Shown here piece after piece: positions 1 to 12,816 of a stretch of 64,000 bases of DNA. The notes below the pieces were generated by a model. The model saw only the letters and a program-made list of their open reading frames with translations. It was not told where the DNA came from and did no database searches. The DNA comes from Carallia brachiata (Eukaryota; Streptophyta; Magnoliopsida; Malpighiales; Rhizophoraceae). Numbering within the stretch: position 1 is the first letter of the stretch; every line of letters starts with the position of its first letter. The stretch covers positions 14,113,351-14,177,350 of the forward strand of contig JADCRB010000068.1 in the NCBI GenBank assembly GCA_021464245.1, written 5' to 3'. The translations under genes and the position numbers were made by a program.

Positions 1-45
1 ATCACTGTGAAGTAGTTAAACATTGTTCATTTTTCATCCAAGCAG

Positions 46-328
46 TCATGCACAAAAGTTGCTGTTGATTTTGTCTCCCCTGAAAACATAAGTGAGTGCC
101 TACGGTTAACGGAGGAGTTCCGGCAACTTCCTCGGGGTCATAAGGCTAGAGAAGACAAACTTGAGGTAACCTCATTCCTGCCATGTTTTACTTACTCAGC
201 GGTTCTATTTGGTTAATTTGTGCCTACTTGTTGAACAGATAAAGAAAATGGTAATCTATGCGGTGAACCAAGCTATCAAAGACTTACAACAACTGAAATC
301 TTCAGATGCTGCTGCAACCAACAGCTAG
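46..328 (+). CDS. 3' end of a JmjC-domain histone demethylase (KDM3/JMJ25-like), last two exons
   Basis: Two exons are visible: 46-165 (acceptor CAG at 43-45) and 239-328, separated by a 73-base GT-AG intron (166-238). The frame is continuous across the junction and ends in TAG at 326-328. The peptide contains [20 protein letters not shown], then a basic/charged stretch and a final helix ([18 protein letters not shown]). This matches the conserved C-terminal end of plant lysine-specific demethylases of the JMJ25/IBM1 type, just after the JmjC domain, where the segment 'ALDFVSPENV..C..LTEEFR.LP..H' is characteristic. These nuclear enzymes remove methyl groups from histone H3K9. The catalytic domain lies left of the window. 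The family call rests on recognition of this C-terminal signature, so the exact paralogue is unknown. Confidence 0.85.
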
Positions 329-534
329 AGAATGTCGCTGCCTCTGGCATTTTGCTGGGAGGCTGCTGCCAAAAAATGAAATTTGATGGTAGCATCCGTT
401 GGGGGCAGTCATTGTAGTTGGATAAAACCTACCGTTCGGCTCCTTGCTTCAATTTTGTTTTGTTGATAGAAGCTGTAAAGCCATTACAAACAACATCACA
501 ATAATACATTTTGCTTCTGGAACATAAGTGATTG
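329..534 (+). other. Probable 3' UTR of the JmjC gene
   Basis: Sequence directly after the TAG stop, with no open frame and no repeat signature until the AT microsatellite. The true polyadenylation site cannot be placed from sequence alone. Confidence 0.5.
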
Positions 535-535
535 C

Positions 536-562
536 ATATATATATATATATATATATATATA
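536..562. repeat. (AT)n microsatellite
   Basis: Uninterrupted alternating A/T dinucleotides, about 13 repeats. Confidence 0.95.
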
Positions 563-726
563 GAGTGAAAACGAAACAAATAATGCAGTAACCTGTTTGG
601 CATAAACGGATATCTCATAATGCTGTAATGGACCAGAGTCTCCCCTTCTTCACGAAACTGGTCATTGTTTCACCATTTAATTTGGGATGACAGTAATCCC
701 ACTTCTGTATTTTGATCCCTTGAGGC

Positions 727-1400
727 TGGGGCTGTTCATGGTTTGATTGATTGAACCGAACACTCATAATCATTTTCGAGCTAAAATTTTGAATATGTAA
801 AATTAAAAATTATTTTGAATTGAAATTTTGGTAAATTGAAATTTCTGATTTGGTTCGACCTTAAAATTGAAAATTGGAATTCATAAATATGTACTCCAAC
901 CCAAAAACTCAACACATGTATTTTCCACTTTTATCAAAAATATTAGGAGGAGTTTTGATTAGCTAGACCTATCCAGCACTAGCATCAAAATAGCAAAAGT
1001 TCTATTGATCTAAACTACATGAAATTGATCCAACAACAGCGCAAAAAAAAGAAAAAAGGAATATGTATAGTCCAAGAAAGAGCAACAAAAGTATCTAACA
1101 AGACAAAAAAATTAAACATAACAAAAATTATATACACAATTGATATTCTAGAGAACACGTTTGATTCACAAAAAAAAATGTGGGAAGAACAAATACAACC
1201 AAGGCTCCCAGCCAAGCTTGTGTTAAATATTCAGTTTGATTCAGTTTGTTACCCTTTTTTAATATTAAGTGAAAATTTCAATTTTTAAGTGGCCCAGTTA
1301 TCTGAAACTATAATTAATTTAATTAACTAAAATAGTTCAATTCGATTTAATTTTATATGTCAACTGAAATTTTCAGTTTTTTGAGCACCACCCACCCCTG
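727..1400. mobile_element. Non-autonomous hAT-like MITE, about 0.67 kb
   Basis: The left edge (TGGGGCTGTTCATGG) and the inverted right edge (CAGGGGTGGGTGGTG) resemble each other as in the plant 'GGGGTGTTCA' hAT-type MITEs. The flanks read CTTGAGGC (719-726) and CTTAAGGC (1401-1408), a 7 of 8 match expected of an 8-base hAT target duplication. The inside is AT-rich with GGTTCG/AACCGAAC-like motifs and has no transposase. The open frames at 1015-1288 look like chance in AT-rich DNA. Confidence 0.55.
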
Positions 1401-1408
1401 CTTAAGGC

Positions 1409-4400
1409 TCTCTTCTTCTCCCCTCAAAAACTTCTTATGATTCTCGTACTCCTACTTCTCGCACGTCTCAAAACTTCAACAAGGAGCTGAATACTTAGAT
1501 TTATGCTCCGCTTTTCACAATCGTATGTATCAATGAACAATTTCATCAGATCACATTAGTCATTAAGAAACATGTGTCGCGAATAAATCTTGTAAACATA
1601 TAAGTCACACCAAGAATTTCTTTGACTCCATCAAGAGGCATATTGAGCACCGAACATAATAAGAGTACTTTTCTCTTTTTGTTAAGTCCCACAGCATACT
1701 TGCCTTACCGGAATTTAGACATGAAGCTATGTTTGTTGGATATTTGGTTTGCGAGAGACAATAAGGAAGAAAAGAAAAATATAATTATTATCATTTATTT
1801 ATTTTTTTTCACTTGTCTTTTTCTTTATTGTTTATATTATTCCAAACAATCTTTATTTTTTCTCTCACAAATTACTATTCACATTTTTTTTTACCATATT
1901 TTCTTTCTCTCACCTTTTTCTACCACTCTAAATAACTTTATTTTCTCTTTACTTTTTTTCTCATAAATTACTTTTCACTTTTTTTTTTCACTTACTTTCT
2001 TTCTCTCAACTTCCTCTATCATTTCAAATAATTTTATTTTCTCTTTATTTTTCTTCTCTTTCTCCTCATTTCTCCTCCTGTTCCCACATTTCTTCGCATT
2101 CTAAACACATTCGAAAGATTAATGACTAAACTCTTAGTTAATGAGACCCATTTGAGAATCATTATTTAAACGGTATGCATTCAAGCAAGCATTTATGTGC
2201 GGTTGATTATTGGAGGTCATATCTATCAAAAAAAAAAAAACATATATTGGAGGTAATAGCTTCGAAATGTGAAAATAAATTATGGGCGTTTAACACTTCT
2301 CTAGATCACATAGTATTAGGGTCCCGCGCACTTCTCTTTTTAATGGGTTTTGAAGAAAATTTATCATTTAAACAATTACCAAACAAATTTTCACATCTAA
2401 TCATGGGTCCCCAAACCAATTTGCAATATAAAATCTAGTGTAAGTAGTATAACATAAAGAGGAAGGTTACATGACTTACGTTTAAATAATAAGTCTTATT
2501 TAATAATATTTAATAATTTATTTTTTCATATTTGTGAATTCAATTATTTAACTACTAATATGATAATATCACTTTATTATTATTTTAAAATTTTTTATAA
2601 AACCAAAAAAGTTTTTTGTAACATAAAACAACAACAAAGTTTTAATTTTAAATTTAATTGGTGTTGATTAAATACATTTTTTTCTTTTTATTTTCTTCTA
2701 TTTAAGATAACTAGGGACTTAATTAAAAAAGTTAATCCAAAAATTCAATTCTAGTTATAATGTCATAACAACTAAACTAGTTATAAAATGGAAGAAGTTT
2801 TAAAATCATTCTCTTCTTTCTCACAAAAGCATAAAATATAATTATTTCCTATATACTTCAACAACTGCATATGATAGAAATTGAGATCTTCAACCATAAG
2901 TTAAGTTAATCATAAGCTGAAACTAACCTTTTAACCCCTTCCTGGTTTAACATCTTCATCAAGCTTCTCTCTCTTAAATAAAAGGATCTTGTGAAATAAT
3001 ATCTCACTTAGCTAAGAGGCCTTTCTTCATCTTCCTTTCCTATTTAAGGAGAGAGTGAGATCCACAATCAACATCACTAAGCTTTCCTTTTATAGTGGAA
3101 AGAATCCAATGCACAAGAGAGAAGTAGGGTTTCAATTTGTATAACATGAAATGACAACAATACCCTTCTTTTAGAATTCTTTATAAGCACGCCACCTAAC
3201 TGGAGAGAGAACTAAACTTCAACCCCGATCAATTCTCTAGAATTTTTTATCCGATTTATTTATCCAAATTACAACAATTTTATTACTTTTTTTTGTGACA
3301 ATACTTCTATTTTTTATAACAAAAAAAAAAAATTTTTTAACTACAAAAAATAAAAAATCGTCACAAAAAATAATAAAATTGTTACAATTTAGATAAAAAA
3401 TTTAAATATAAAGATCTAGTACCCTACTTTTATCCATCCTGGAGGTGGTTTCGCTGAGTCTTGCTGTAGCCTGCGGGAACCTCTCCTCCGTCAGATCATT
3501 ATATGACGAGACGTATGGCAGCACGAGATGCTCATGCTTTTTTTTTGCTTCTCCTTCCTCCTTTTTATTCATTATCATCATTTCCATGGCCTTGACTCTT
3601 TTCTCTTCATCCTTTCAATCTCAATTACCATGAATTCCACCAAATTTATCAAAAGTTTGGAATTGTTGTGACTAAATCAGCCAGATCATTCGAGGTCACA
3701 AATACTTGGGTGATTCCGCTCACGAAAGCCGAATAAAGACTTGTGCTGGGTTGTTCTTAGTACGGAAGATTTTCAGTTTGAATCAATATTGTTACGTGTA
3801 ATTAAAATATTATTAAATATTGTAAAATTAATATTAAGACTTGTGATCCTTATTGGCGGAGTTTTATGGCTCATTTGGTTCAGTTGTTATTGTTGATTGC
3901 TATTAATAGATGTTTATTGTTGTAGTAGATATGTAAATTAAAAAAGTATATATCTAAAAGAAAAGTTATTAGAAAATTTTTTTAATATAATGAATTATGA
4001 ATTTTTTTGTAACTAAATAGATTTATTATGTACTAAAAATAATAATTTTTTTATACTTGTAATTTATATAGTTGAATCCATATAATTGCATTGCATTTGA
4101 ATATAAAATAGAGCCCATTTAAATTGAAATTATAATGCATAGTTCGACTAATATTCGTTTATTGTTATTTAAATAATATATTATATATTTTTTATGAAAA
4201 TATTTTGAGGATACTTGTTTCACTTAAAAGGTAATCAGCTATTTTTCAAAAATTATTAACAAACAATAGTTTTTAAAAATTATTTATCAAACGTTATTTC
4301 TCTCTTTTTTTTGTAACGTACGTTCTAAAATAAAAAGAGACCGTTGAAAAACCTTAATGATATGTTTGATTTGATAAAAAATAAATAAAAAATATTTAAT

Positions 4401-5050
4401 TAAAAAAATATTATTATTATTATATTATTTTTTTATTATTTTTTTATCAATATAAATAATTAATTGTTATTTTTTTTACACAAATTACTATTTATTTTTT
4501 TTATAATTTTATAATTATTTTTTTATCATAATTTTTTATCAATTTAAATAATTTTATTTTTTCATAATTTTTTACCAATTTATATATATTATAAAATCAA
4601 TCGATTGATCGGAAAAATGGTGAATCGGTTATTCAAAACTCTGAATCGGTTAAGTCAATGATGTTACGCAGCAATCAATTGTCAATGCCGTGCACCACGT
4701 GTGGAGGTGGTGTTGATGAGACGGAGGCAGGGAGCTGACGTGGGTGATACCGGGGGATTAGTTTTTTTTTTTTTTTTGGCTGAAAGGAAAAAAAGGTACA
4801 AAATAAAAAATATTGGAATCTTCAATTATATTAATACTAGATATTGAGTTGTTTTTTTATTAATTTATTGTTTCTATTTAACAAATTATAATTTATCTTT
4901 TTTTGAATGGTTTGTAAGACTAGAGAATAGTTTTTTTTTTTTTTGGCATTTGTGTAGACTTTTGGTGAGAGTGCCTTACAACATATTTACATATTAATTG
5001 TCTAATAAATTAATTTTTTAAAAACTATAAAAGTGAAATGAATTCTACGC
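1409..5050. other. AT-rich intergenic DNA, no gene seen
   Basis: Long T-rich (1740-2170) and AT-rich (2440-2900, 3240-3420, 3780-4640) stretches. The part from 1720 to 2110 shares the 'TTTTCTCTCACTTTTTC' style of the MITE at 43255-43518. The part from 3860 to 4300 starts with TGGCTCATTTGGTT and ends with AATAGTTTTTAAAAATTATT, like common AT-rich plant MITEs. No coding signal was recognised. Confidence 0.5.
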
Positions 5051-5055
5051 ATAGC

Positions 5056-5395
5056 GCAGATATGTTGCTAATTGAAAGAACAAATCAAAGTTTGCTGCCC
5101 AACGAGAAGCAGAAGCTTGGGGAATATGGACACAAGGTCGATTTTGTTTTTGCTCAATTTTTGTCTTTTTGGGCCATTCTTCAATACAAACACAGGTTAA
5201 AATGGGAGATCAGTGGATTAAACCTGGAAAATGCAATCGCAGATTTTTTTTTTTTTGTTAATATAGTTTTCCCGAGAAAATCACAAATTTAATGCAGGGG
5301 ATCATTTGTCTAAAGAATCTGCCACGTATATTTGTAGTCGGAATCTCTCCACTCAAAACTTGTTCAGTGGATCACAACCTTCACCATTCTTTACT
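5056..5395. repeat. Dispersed RLP-cluster flanking block, copy A
   Basis: Contains GAAAGAACAAATCAAAGTTT, a TTTTGCTCAATTTTTgTCTTT segment and a TTTGTAGTCGGAATCTCTCCACTC segment. The same ordered pieces recur near 10700-10760, 11170-11230, 11790-11840 and 30640-30840. This looks like an old duplicated intergenic module of the receptor-like protein cluster rather than a gene. Confidence 0.6.
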
Positions 5396-6499
5396 TTTTG
5401 ACTTGAAAAAAAGTAGGTGTATAAATTTTTTATAAAAAATTTACATTCAGTTACAATAAAATTTTAAATTTTTATAATTATAATAATATTTTTTTATAAT
5501 AAATAATATATTTTATTATTTTTTATTATAAAAACTATCACTATAATTATATATTGGAATCACACGTCCCTTATCCTTCTTTCCAAGTTGGCGAGAAAAC
5601 GTCCACTACACAATTTCCGCTTCCACATTGAAAGGAACGAATTTATTCGCAACTTTCAAACAGCTTGAAACAAAGACTTGCTGTACTCACTAATGCTTCC
5701 TTGCATTGCATTATAAAAGCTGATTTTACTGTCAAATTTCCATCCGATGTGAATTGCCATGCACGGATGTCCTCGTTATCCTCACCTTTACAAACAAAAA
5801 TGAGATTAAACCAGACTTCCTGCGGTGCTTTCAAGCACACATTTCAGCTTCCAGTTCTGTTATCCAAATCATGATAAGTTTAGCTGGAAATTTTAAGATT
5901 GCAATGGTGTTAGCATTTGACAAACGCACACATCTATTTTTGTCACCCTTTTATTTTGTCATTTATTTCAAAATAGGGTACAACACTTAATTAAGAGCCA
6001 CCCGTGGACTATCAGATATTGGTTCAATTGGACATAAAATAATCTTTCAAACTTTAAAGAGAGTTGTGTCTTTCATGTTTACAAGTCTCCAAAATACAAC
6101 GTGGGCTTGGTTAATGAGTGAAGTGTTGGTGTTGGAAGTGAAGATTTTGCTCATTAGCCAGCAGAACAGCATCTGTACATGAATTTGCCTTTCTAGTTTC
6201 CAACCTGCTGCACTGACAGGAAGGGATCGTCGTCTGAGGATTGAGAAACATAAATTCTTAGTAGGTTGCTTGGCTCTTATTGAAAAAGCAACTGATGAAT
6301 ATTCATAAGCAAATGCAATCACTTTTTTTTTTTTTTTCAATTCGTTTTCCTTAGAAAATTATAAATTTAGTAAAATTTTGTATAATTAATATATAACCTT
6401 TTTTTTGCACTAACTCAGAGAGACATAGCACCAATAAATATTATAATAACATTTGAAGGGGCAATAAATCCAAGAAAGTGATCTTTGTCTTAGGAATTC

Positions 6500-8310
6500 C
6501 AATTCAATTTTTACGCCTCATGTTCCTATTCATCGACCTTTTTTGTGGATTGATCCTGAAAGTTTTCATGAACCTTTCATATTTCCGCTTAACCACGATG
6601 TGCATAATCATCAACCCAACCAATAACCTGACTGCATACCCTATCACAACTGGTCTCCACCCAAATTCAAATGCAATTCTTGTCTCTTCATTTTCTTTTG
6701 GCCTTGAATTTGATGGCGGCAAAACCTATGAATTTCCACATTTCCTCGATAATGGGTTCCCATATAACCCTCGAGGGAATTTCCCGATAACGGGTCTCAT
6801 ATAACCCCGAGTTTCCCTCGTTCGAGTTGTTATAAAATGTGTCAAACTGTTTCCCTCTTGATAATCCCTGTCAAGTTGTTTTCAGACACATTGAAGATAG
6901 CAAGGAAGTTTAGTCTCGTTAGTTGCTAAGAAATCTTTCCTGTGAGTTATGTTGCGAAAGGTATAACGATTCAAGCTGTGCAAGATTCATTAAGAGTATT
7001 GTTAGAAAGATTCGGCATACGAAACCTGTAAAGGTTTCCAATGGATGTTGGAATTTCTCTTGTAAATCCATTGCCCGAGAGATCCATGGCTACAAAGAAT
7101 TCTAAAATTGATTGTATTGTTGTTTCTTTCCCTTGTTATTTAAGGATATTCGGTGCGAAATGTTAAACTGAGATTCAAAGCTTCCCATTGGAATTGATAT
7201 GTATATATGCATGTAAGCTAATTGATTTGCATTCGCTATCTTAATTGCATTCCAGTTGAGGAATAACCGTGATGGCAATTGGCCTGAAAAATTGTTTGGA
7301 GATAGGTCAATTATGCACAACATGGGGAAACTGAGCTCTGAATCAGTATTACCGTACATGCCATTGAATCAATTTGACCGTAGAATAGAATCTTTAATCG
7401 CTGAAGTACTGCCAACCAAGAAGGGAAAACATTGTTTATTTGGTTGTTTCCAAGGTCTACAACCTCTAGCTTTGTACAATCTGCAATGATTTGGGTACCT
7501 GCCCTTCTAAATGATTGCCGCCCAGCATAAAAACCTTTAACAAGCAGGCGTTTGGATGAGTGGGCGGAATCATACCGTGAAAATTATTGCCTCCTAAATT
7601 CAAAATACTCAAGAGAAGCACTTAAACTCTCCAAACATTGAGGATGAGATTGTTGTTGGACAAATCAAGGTAACCAAGGTCTTTGAGGTTGCAGAATATT
7701 GATGAAATCTCACCTGTGAAATAGTTTCCAAAGGTAAAATAAGACCTGATTGTTTGTGGTGGTATTGGAGCCGAACCTTCCAACATATTAGAGCTGAGGT
7801 CTAAATCGACAAGTTGAGCCCATCTAAGCACAGCCAGACGGTGTTCAAAACTGTGAGGAAATTGTTCGAAAGGTCTAAAACCTTTAGAGTGCCTTGGCTA
7901 ATGTTCCATAACCTGCTGGGTATCATGCCATGAATATAACTGTGGGATAAGTCCAGCCACTCCAGAGATCTTGATCGCGCAGAAGAGAAGGAAAGTGGCC
8001 TAAATGGCACAAAGCAAGTTCTAAAGTATCAAACTTTCGATCAGTAGTGCTAGGGAAGGGCTTGGCATGAAATGACATGTTATATGACAATTGCAGGTGG
8101 GTCAAGTTTTGGAGCTCCAGAAATGCATCAAACTCCAATGTGCCACTTAAGTTATTATTAAAAACATCAAGAGTCAGAAGACTACCCAGTTGGAAGATTG
8201 AACCCGGAATGGGTCCCCTATAACATGTTGCGTGATAGAACTAAAGTTGTCAACTGGAACGATTGCGAGATTGAATCAGAAATCACCCCTTGCAATTAAT
8301 TGCCATAGAG
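6500..8310 (-). pseudogene. 5'-truncated Cf-9-type receptor-like protein (LRR-RLP) pseudogene
   Basis: Fragments in several frames encode the C-terminal half of an LRR receptor-like protein. They include LRR pieces (LDLSSNMLEGSAPIPPQT near 7750; MEFDAFLELQNLTHLQLSYN near 8130), then NISHRISLNNKGKKQQY (about 7130), and the juxtamembrane plus transmembrane end FEFGWRPVVIGYA (about 6660) with a short basic tail. Order and wording follow the longer RLP at 21584-24490 closely, and the 3' flank similarity extends to about 6262. Frameshifts break the frame repeatedly, and the signal peptide and N-terminal LRRs are missing: similarity stops near 8310 and resumes in promoter-like DNA from about 8605. 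Such proteins are plasma-membrane immune receptors lacking a kinase. This copy cannot make one. Confidence 0.85.
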
Positions 8311-8319
8311 CCTCAAAGT

Positions 8320-8600
8320 AGATAGCTGATTCATCCTTAAAAGCCAAGACGGATTTTGCTCACAAAATATGTATGAATTTTCTCTCTTCTGTATATCTAT
8401 GTAAATACCAATTCACATATTTATAGGGAATTAATAAGGTTGTTATTTATTAAAAGATACGTTTTTGGACCCAATAGACAAGACTCATTAACGTGTCTTT
8501 TATCAATAGATACGACTTTTTAATGTGTCTGTTCATCAATAAACGCGTCTTTATAATCATTAAATTAATTAAGAGATACAATTTTTTATATTTTGAAAAT
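8320..8600. other. Unidentified insert between RLP body and RLP 5' flank
   Basis: This stretch has no match in the other RLP copy. It contains ACATATTTATAGGGAATT and repeated 'ACGTGTCTTTTATCAATAGATACG'-like words at about 8450-8560. It may be an LTR remnant (TATTTATAGGG resembles an inverted LTR TATA region) that replaced the RLP N-terminus. The identity is uncertain. Confidence 0.3.
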
Positions 8601-8604
8601 TCTC

Positions 8605-8930
8605 CCCTTGTTCACCAAATAGGTGAGTCATGCATTAAATTGTGGCGGGATCCGATGTCTAAATTTTTACCGTAATGATAAAGAGATTGATATAGATTTA
8701 AGTTATTGTAAAAAAACGGGGAAAGAAAAAATCAATTAGTCTTTGGTCAAGTAATATTAAAAAATGAGTTCAAAGATCGTAAATCAAATCAAATGCCATA
8801 TATAAAAAGAGGGAAAAAAAAATCTTCAAGTTTGGAAGGATAAAGAAATATGTTTGGCATGTTAAGATGAAGAGAAATAGATAATGATAATTACTGTTCA
8901 TGTGTTTATGAGAACTAAAACACTACATAA
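8605..8930 (-). repeat. RLP 5'-flank (promoter region) relic, unit 1
   Basis: Starts with CACCAAATAGGTGAGTCA and proceeds through an ATTGATA(T/G)AGATTT segment, a poly-A segment and GGATAAAGAAATATGTTTGGC, to GATAATTACTGTTCATGTGTTT. The same ordered string occurs at 24600-24830, 24885-25090 and 25596-26014, immediately upstream of RLP coding starts there. It is the regulatory flank of the truncated RLP at 6500-8310. Confidence 0.7.
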
Positions 8931-10080
8931 TAACTCGAGTTGTGTTTTATTTGAATTCCGGTGCTTCTTACCATGTGACAGTTAAATTGTTCAATATGCT
9001 TTTGCTCCAATATAGTGGCGGGAAAAGTTTGGGGTGCTCAGCTACAGAGATCAAATTTGTTTTTTTTTTTTTGGTTTTGAATTTTCAGTTTCGAGAGATA
9101 CAACTGACTTAAATTGGACACTCTGTGTTATTAAGGATCTCTTCTAACAGAATTGTGTGCTGATACTGTGTATTGAGTTTTGAGAGAAACTGACAGCCCA
9201 TGCTGGTTACGGTAAAGTCACCCTGTGATTAATGGAATCATCTTTGGCTCTCGTTTTTACAAAAAAAAAAAAAAAAAATAAATGTAAATTTTTTATTTTT
9301 TTGGTCCAAGAGAGTTGCTATATGAGCAATGGAGAAAGGGAATTGTAAGAGTAAGGTCTGTCGTAGCCACCCTGTTAGTGACCCATAACATCATATGAGA
9401 TCCTTGGGGACGGCTGAGGCACTTGGTGACGAGAAGAAACCAGAAGAATTAAAAGTTCAATCTTCCGTAAGTTCACTAACACGAGACAATTTATTATGTA
9501 GTGTGAGGTGCACTCTTTTTAAACGGTTCAATAAAGTCTTACTCATAGTTTTCTATTATAATAAATAAAAAAAATATTAGGTAAAACTTATAAGGAAAAA
9601 AGTAATAGTTAGAGGAATTTTGCTAGAGAAAGTGTTTATAATATCACAAAGTTTTTATTTTAAGTAACAATATTTATATTTTATATAATAAAAATCTCAT
9701 CATTTTTTTTTTTGCTTTAAATACGAATGTTGTTACTTAAAATTAAAATTTGCTTATATTATGAATATTTTTTTAGTCATTTTCTCTGACTACAAATCAA
9801 ACTCAGCTTAAAATTGAATCAGGTACTCTAACACTTGCCTTATACATAGATGAGATTAAAAGCCTAAAGAAATCATAGGCAGTAAACAGACCCGTAATTG
9901 TTGTGAACCCATGTGATACGTCAGCTACCCTAGGAACGGTTGGCAACTTGGCATATTAGTACTCGCAAACAAAGGTGTATTAACGTTAGCTGGAAGTCAT
10001 CCCTAACAAATCTCAGATATTGATATTGTTGTTGTCATCAGAAGAGCATCACTATCGATCAGTAAGTATCTGAAAATTGC
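8931..10080. other. Intergenic DNA, no gene seen
   Basis: Contains one copy of a block that recurs at about 11930-12110 (GTGCTTCTTaCCATGTGAC, then a TAGTGGC word and a GTGGCCCATAACAT-like word) and an AT-rich stretch at 9530-9780. No coding signal. Confidence 0.5.
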
Positions 10081-10795
10081 CATCAGCATCTTTCATTTTT
10101 GAACTGGTCTCTCACGCAGGACCACAATTTTCGGCTTTTTTTCGTTTACTTTTTTTTTTGATAAATAATGAGAAAGCAAGGTGGTGCCTATAACTTCCTC
10201 GTCAGGGAGTATTACGCGTAGCTCTAAGGGAGGCACTGCACCTTCAATTAATTACAGTGAGCACAGTGTCAGTTGAAATATATGTTTAGTTATCGAATAT
10301 CTTGAAAAAATCGAACCTTAAATCTTCGGTTTGACACGATTGATCCCTTGTCACTAGATGACAATATTCGTGGTTCGTTTATTTTTCTTCCTATGTGGGA
10401 CGGCACGGCAACAAGGGCCTGTCATCTATCCACAATTAATTTTGTAAAATGACATGTGGAAATATTTCAGATGACTAAAAACTACAGGTGGAATTATTTG
10501 GATGACTAGAATGGACCTGTGGAAATTAATTCAAGTATTTGACAGGGACATTGGCGTGTATTTGGGTTCTATTATTTTATTAAAAAAGATAGACGATAAT
10601 TCTTTCCAATTTTAGGGAAATCAATGAAGTTCCAGTGGTTTTAGAAGGAAAAAATCTCATGGTGGCTTTCACGTGAGAATATACTTTGGAAATGCTGTTT
10701 ACCAATCAGTTGGAAAGAACAAATCAAATTTACAGTCCAATGAGAAGATGCCCAAGGAGTAAGGAAGTAAATGTTAAAAGGCCTGCAGTCGGACA
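10080..10795. repeat. Dispersed RLP-cluster flanking block, copy B (interrupted by a SINE)
   Basis: Matches 11370-11860 in order: TTTTTGaACTGGTCTCTC, GGGACGG..GGCAACAAGG, AAAATGACATGTGGAAATAT, GGATGACTAGAA, TTTTAGAAGG, GGAAAGAACAAaTCAAA and AATGAGAAGA.GCCCAAG. The copy at 11370 lacks the 225-base insert present here, which defines the SINE at 10149-10373. Confidence 0.75.
10149..10373 (-). mobile_element. tRNA-derived SINE, minus strand
   Basis: An insert relative to the paralogous block at 11370-11860. On the minus strand it starts CCACGAATATTGTCATCTAG, contains AAGGTTCGATTTTTTC (a Pol III box-B-like GGTTCGA), and ends in a poly-A run (poly-T at 10150-10159 on the plus strand). TTCGTTTA occurs on both sides (10141-10148 and 10374-10381) as a target site duplication. 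The empty site at 11370-11860 supports insertion directly. Confidence 0.75.
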
Positions 10796-11369
10796 AAAAA
10801 AAACTGATGAATTTACAATAGGTTCCATCCAGTTCGGCAAAAGAACTAAATAAGACATTGAATCGAAAAAAAATCGTTCAACTCGATCAACTCGGATGGT
10901 TTGACCCGGTTAATTGTGACGGTTGTTTCTAAAAAAATTACTTCTATTTTGGAAAAAAAATTCTATATGATTATATCAGTTTAGTAAGACTACTAGTATA
11001 TATATGCTTTTTATTTTTATATATATAAAAACTATCAATAATTTTTCCAAATAAAAGGATTGACCTACTAATCCGATCACTAGATTATTGGTTAAACAGA
11101 TGACCCATAAAAGTTGATCCTTCTCCAAATGAAGGTCCAACTCAATTTAAAAAAAAAAATTGTAATAAGACCGCAGGGTTGATTTTGTTTTTATTGCTCA
11201 ATTTTTCTCTTTGTGGCCACTAATCAATACATAGGGCTAGTTAATGAGAACGTTAAATGGCATATGAAACAAAAATTAAAAGTTTAGGATTAATTTAAAA
11301 TTCAAAACAATTTAAGACTCTATTGTAAAAATTGCAAAAGTTTAGGAAATATGTTATCTCCCGAAAATT

Positions 11370-11860
11370 GGCATTAGGATCTTCAATTTTTGTACTGGTC
11401 TCTCCTATCACCCATGACCACGATTATTGGCTCTTCTTTTTTTTTTTTCTTTTCTGTTTACTTTTCTTTCTATTTGGGACGGAATGGAAACAAGGAACTA
11501 GACTACTACCCACAATTATTTCCGTAAAATGACATGTGAAAGTATTTCTGATGACTACAAACAACTGGTGTAAATTATTTGGATGACTAGAAAAGAGACA
11601 TCGACATTTATTAGGTTCTGCTCTTTTATTCAAATAAGTCAACAATAATCTCCTTGCAATTTTAGTGAAATCAATTTTAAAGTTCTAACTAGAACAATCA
11701 CTCCAATGTTTTTAGAAGGGAAAAAAAAAAATCTTTCAGCGTTCTTTCACGTCGGATGATAATTGGAAATGTTGTTATTACCAACCACTTGGAAAGAACA
11801 ATTCAAAGTTTATAGTCCAATGAGAAGAAGCCCAAGGGGAAAGTACCATAATTTTAAAAA
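11370..11860. repeat. Dispersed RLP-cluster flanking block, copy C
   Basis: Uninterrupted version of the block at 10080-10795 (see shared words there). It is followed at about 11880-12110 by the GTGCTTCTTgCCATGTGAC segment that also follows the RLP flank at 8930. No coding potential. Confidence 0.7.
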
Positions 11861-12123
11861 CTTGATTGGAAAAATGAAGAGTTATCGTTGACTATACTTG
11901 CTGTTCTTGTGCTTGCTTAAGAAAATGAAAACAGTAATAACTCGAAATCCTGTTTTTAATGGATTCTGGTGCTTCTTGCCATGTGACTTTTAAATTGTGC
12001 AATCTACTTTTACTCCCTATATATGTAGTGGCCCATAACATAATGAAATCTTGGGAATAGTCGAGGCATTTGGTGAAACGGTGACAAGAAACCAATCACA
12101 AAAGAATTAACCTGTGTGCAGTG

Positions 12124-12816
12124 TGATAAGACTGTAATTTTGAGCATTAACAGTTAATCTTCAAAAATACTATTACAAATTACGAATAAGAATTTTTAAT
12201 TTTTGTGAGTCGATCTCTATATGAATCTTCTAATTAATGCTCATTCACAATTTCGTCTAGGGCTATGTGAGCTTGATCTTGAATGAAAGAAATTAAATTC
12301 CACTGAGAACTGAGAATTGATCTTAGGTGGATGCTTAACTTTGGTGAGAGTCGTAGAAGCTTGATCTTGATCGGAGTGGCTTGACTCTACTAGGGCCGTA
12401 ACGGCTTGATATCAGACAAATATTTAATATTTTAATATCTTAAATTTTTGATATGAAGATCCATCTTATTGGCAACCAGAGACATACACCTAAAATATTT
12501 TAGATAGAGTTTTGGATTTTTGATTCGGAAGATTTACCTTAGTGGTAATCAGAGTACACACCCAAAATACTAAACTTAGAATTTTGAAGAGAAGGAAGAG
12601 AGTAAAGCTTGCTTCTCTTTATTAAGGGATTTATTTGTTCCCTTGGTGTGTTTTACAAAGGCCATTTTATGGCCTATTTATTGGCCAAAGATTGCTTCTA
12701 TGCCACCTAATTTCACCTCCTAACTTGAACAATGCACAACACCAACCAAATGGACAATATGCATGCACCAACCAAATGGACTTTTCAACTTCACCATTTT
12801 TTTTATGCTTGTTTAC
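12124..12816 (-). repeat. 3' LTR of Gypsy copy 1
   Basis: Begins TGATAAGACTG and ends ...GCTTGTTTAC (the final A of the expected TGTTTACA is lost). It aligns along its length with 17357-18086. It includes GGCCTATTTATTGGCC, the degraded form of the LTR TATA palindrome. Confidence 0.85.
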
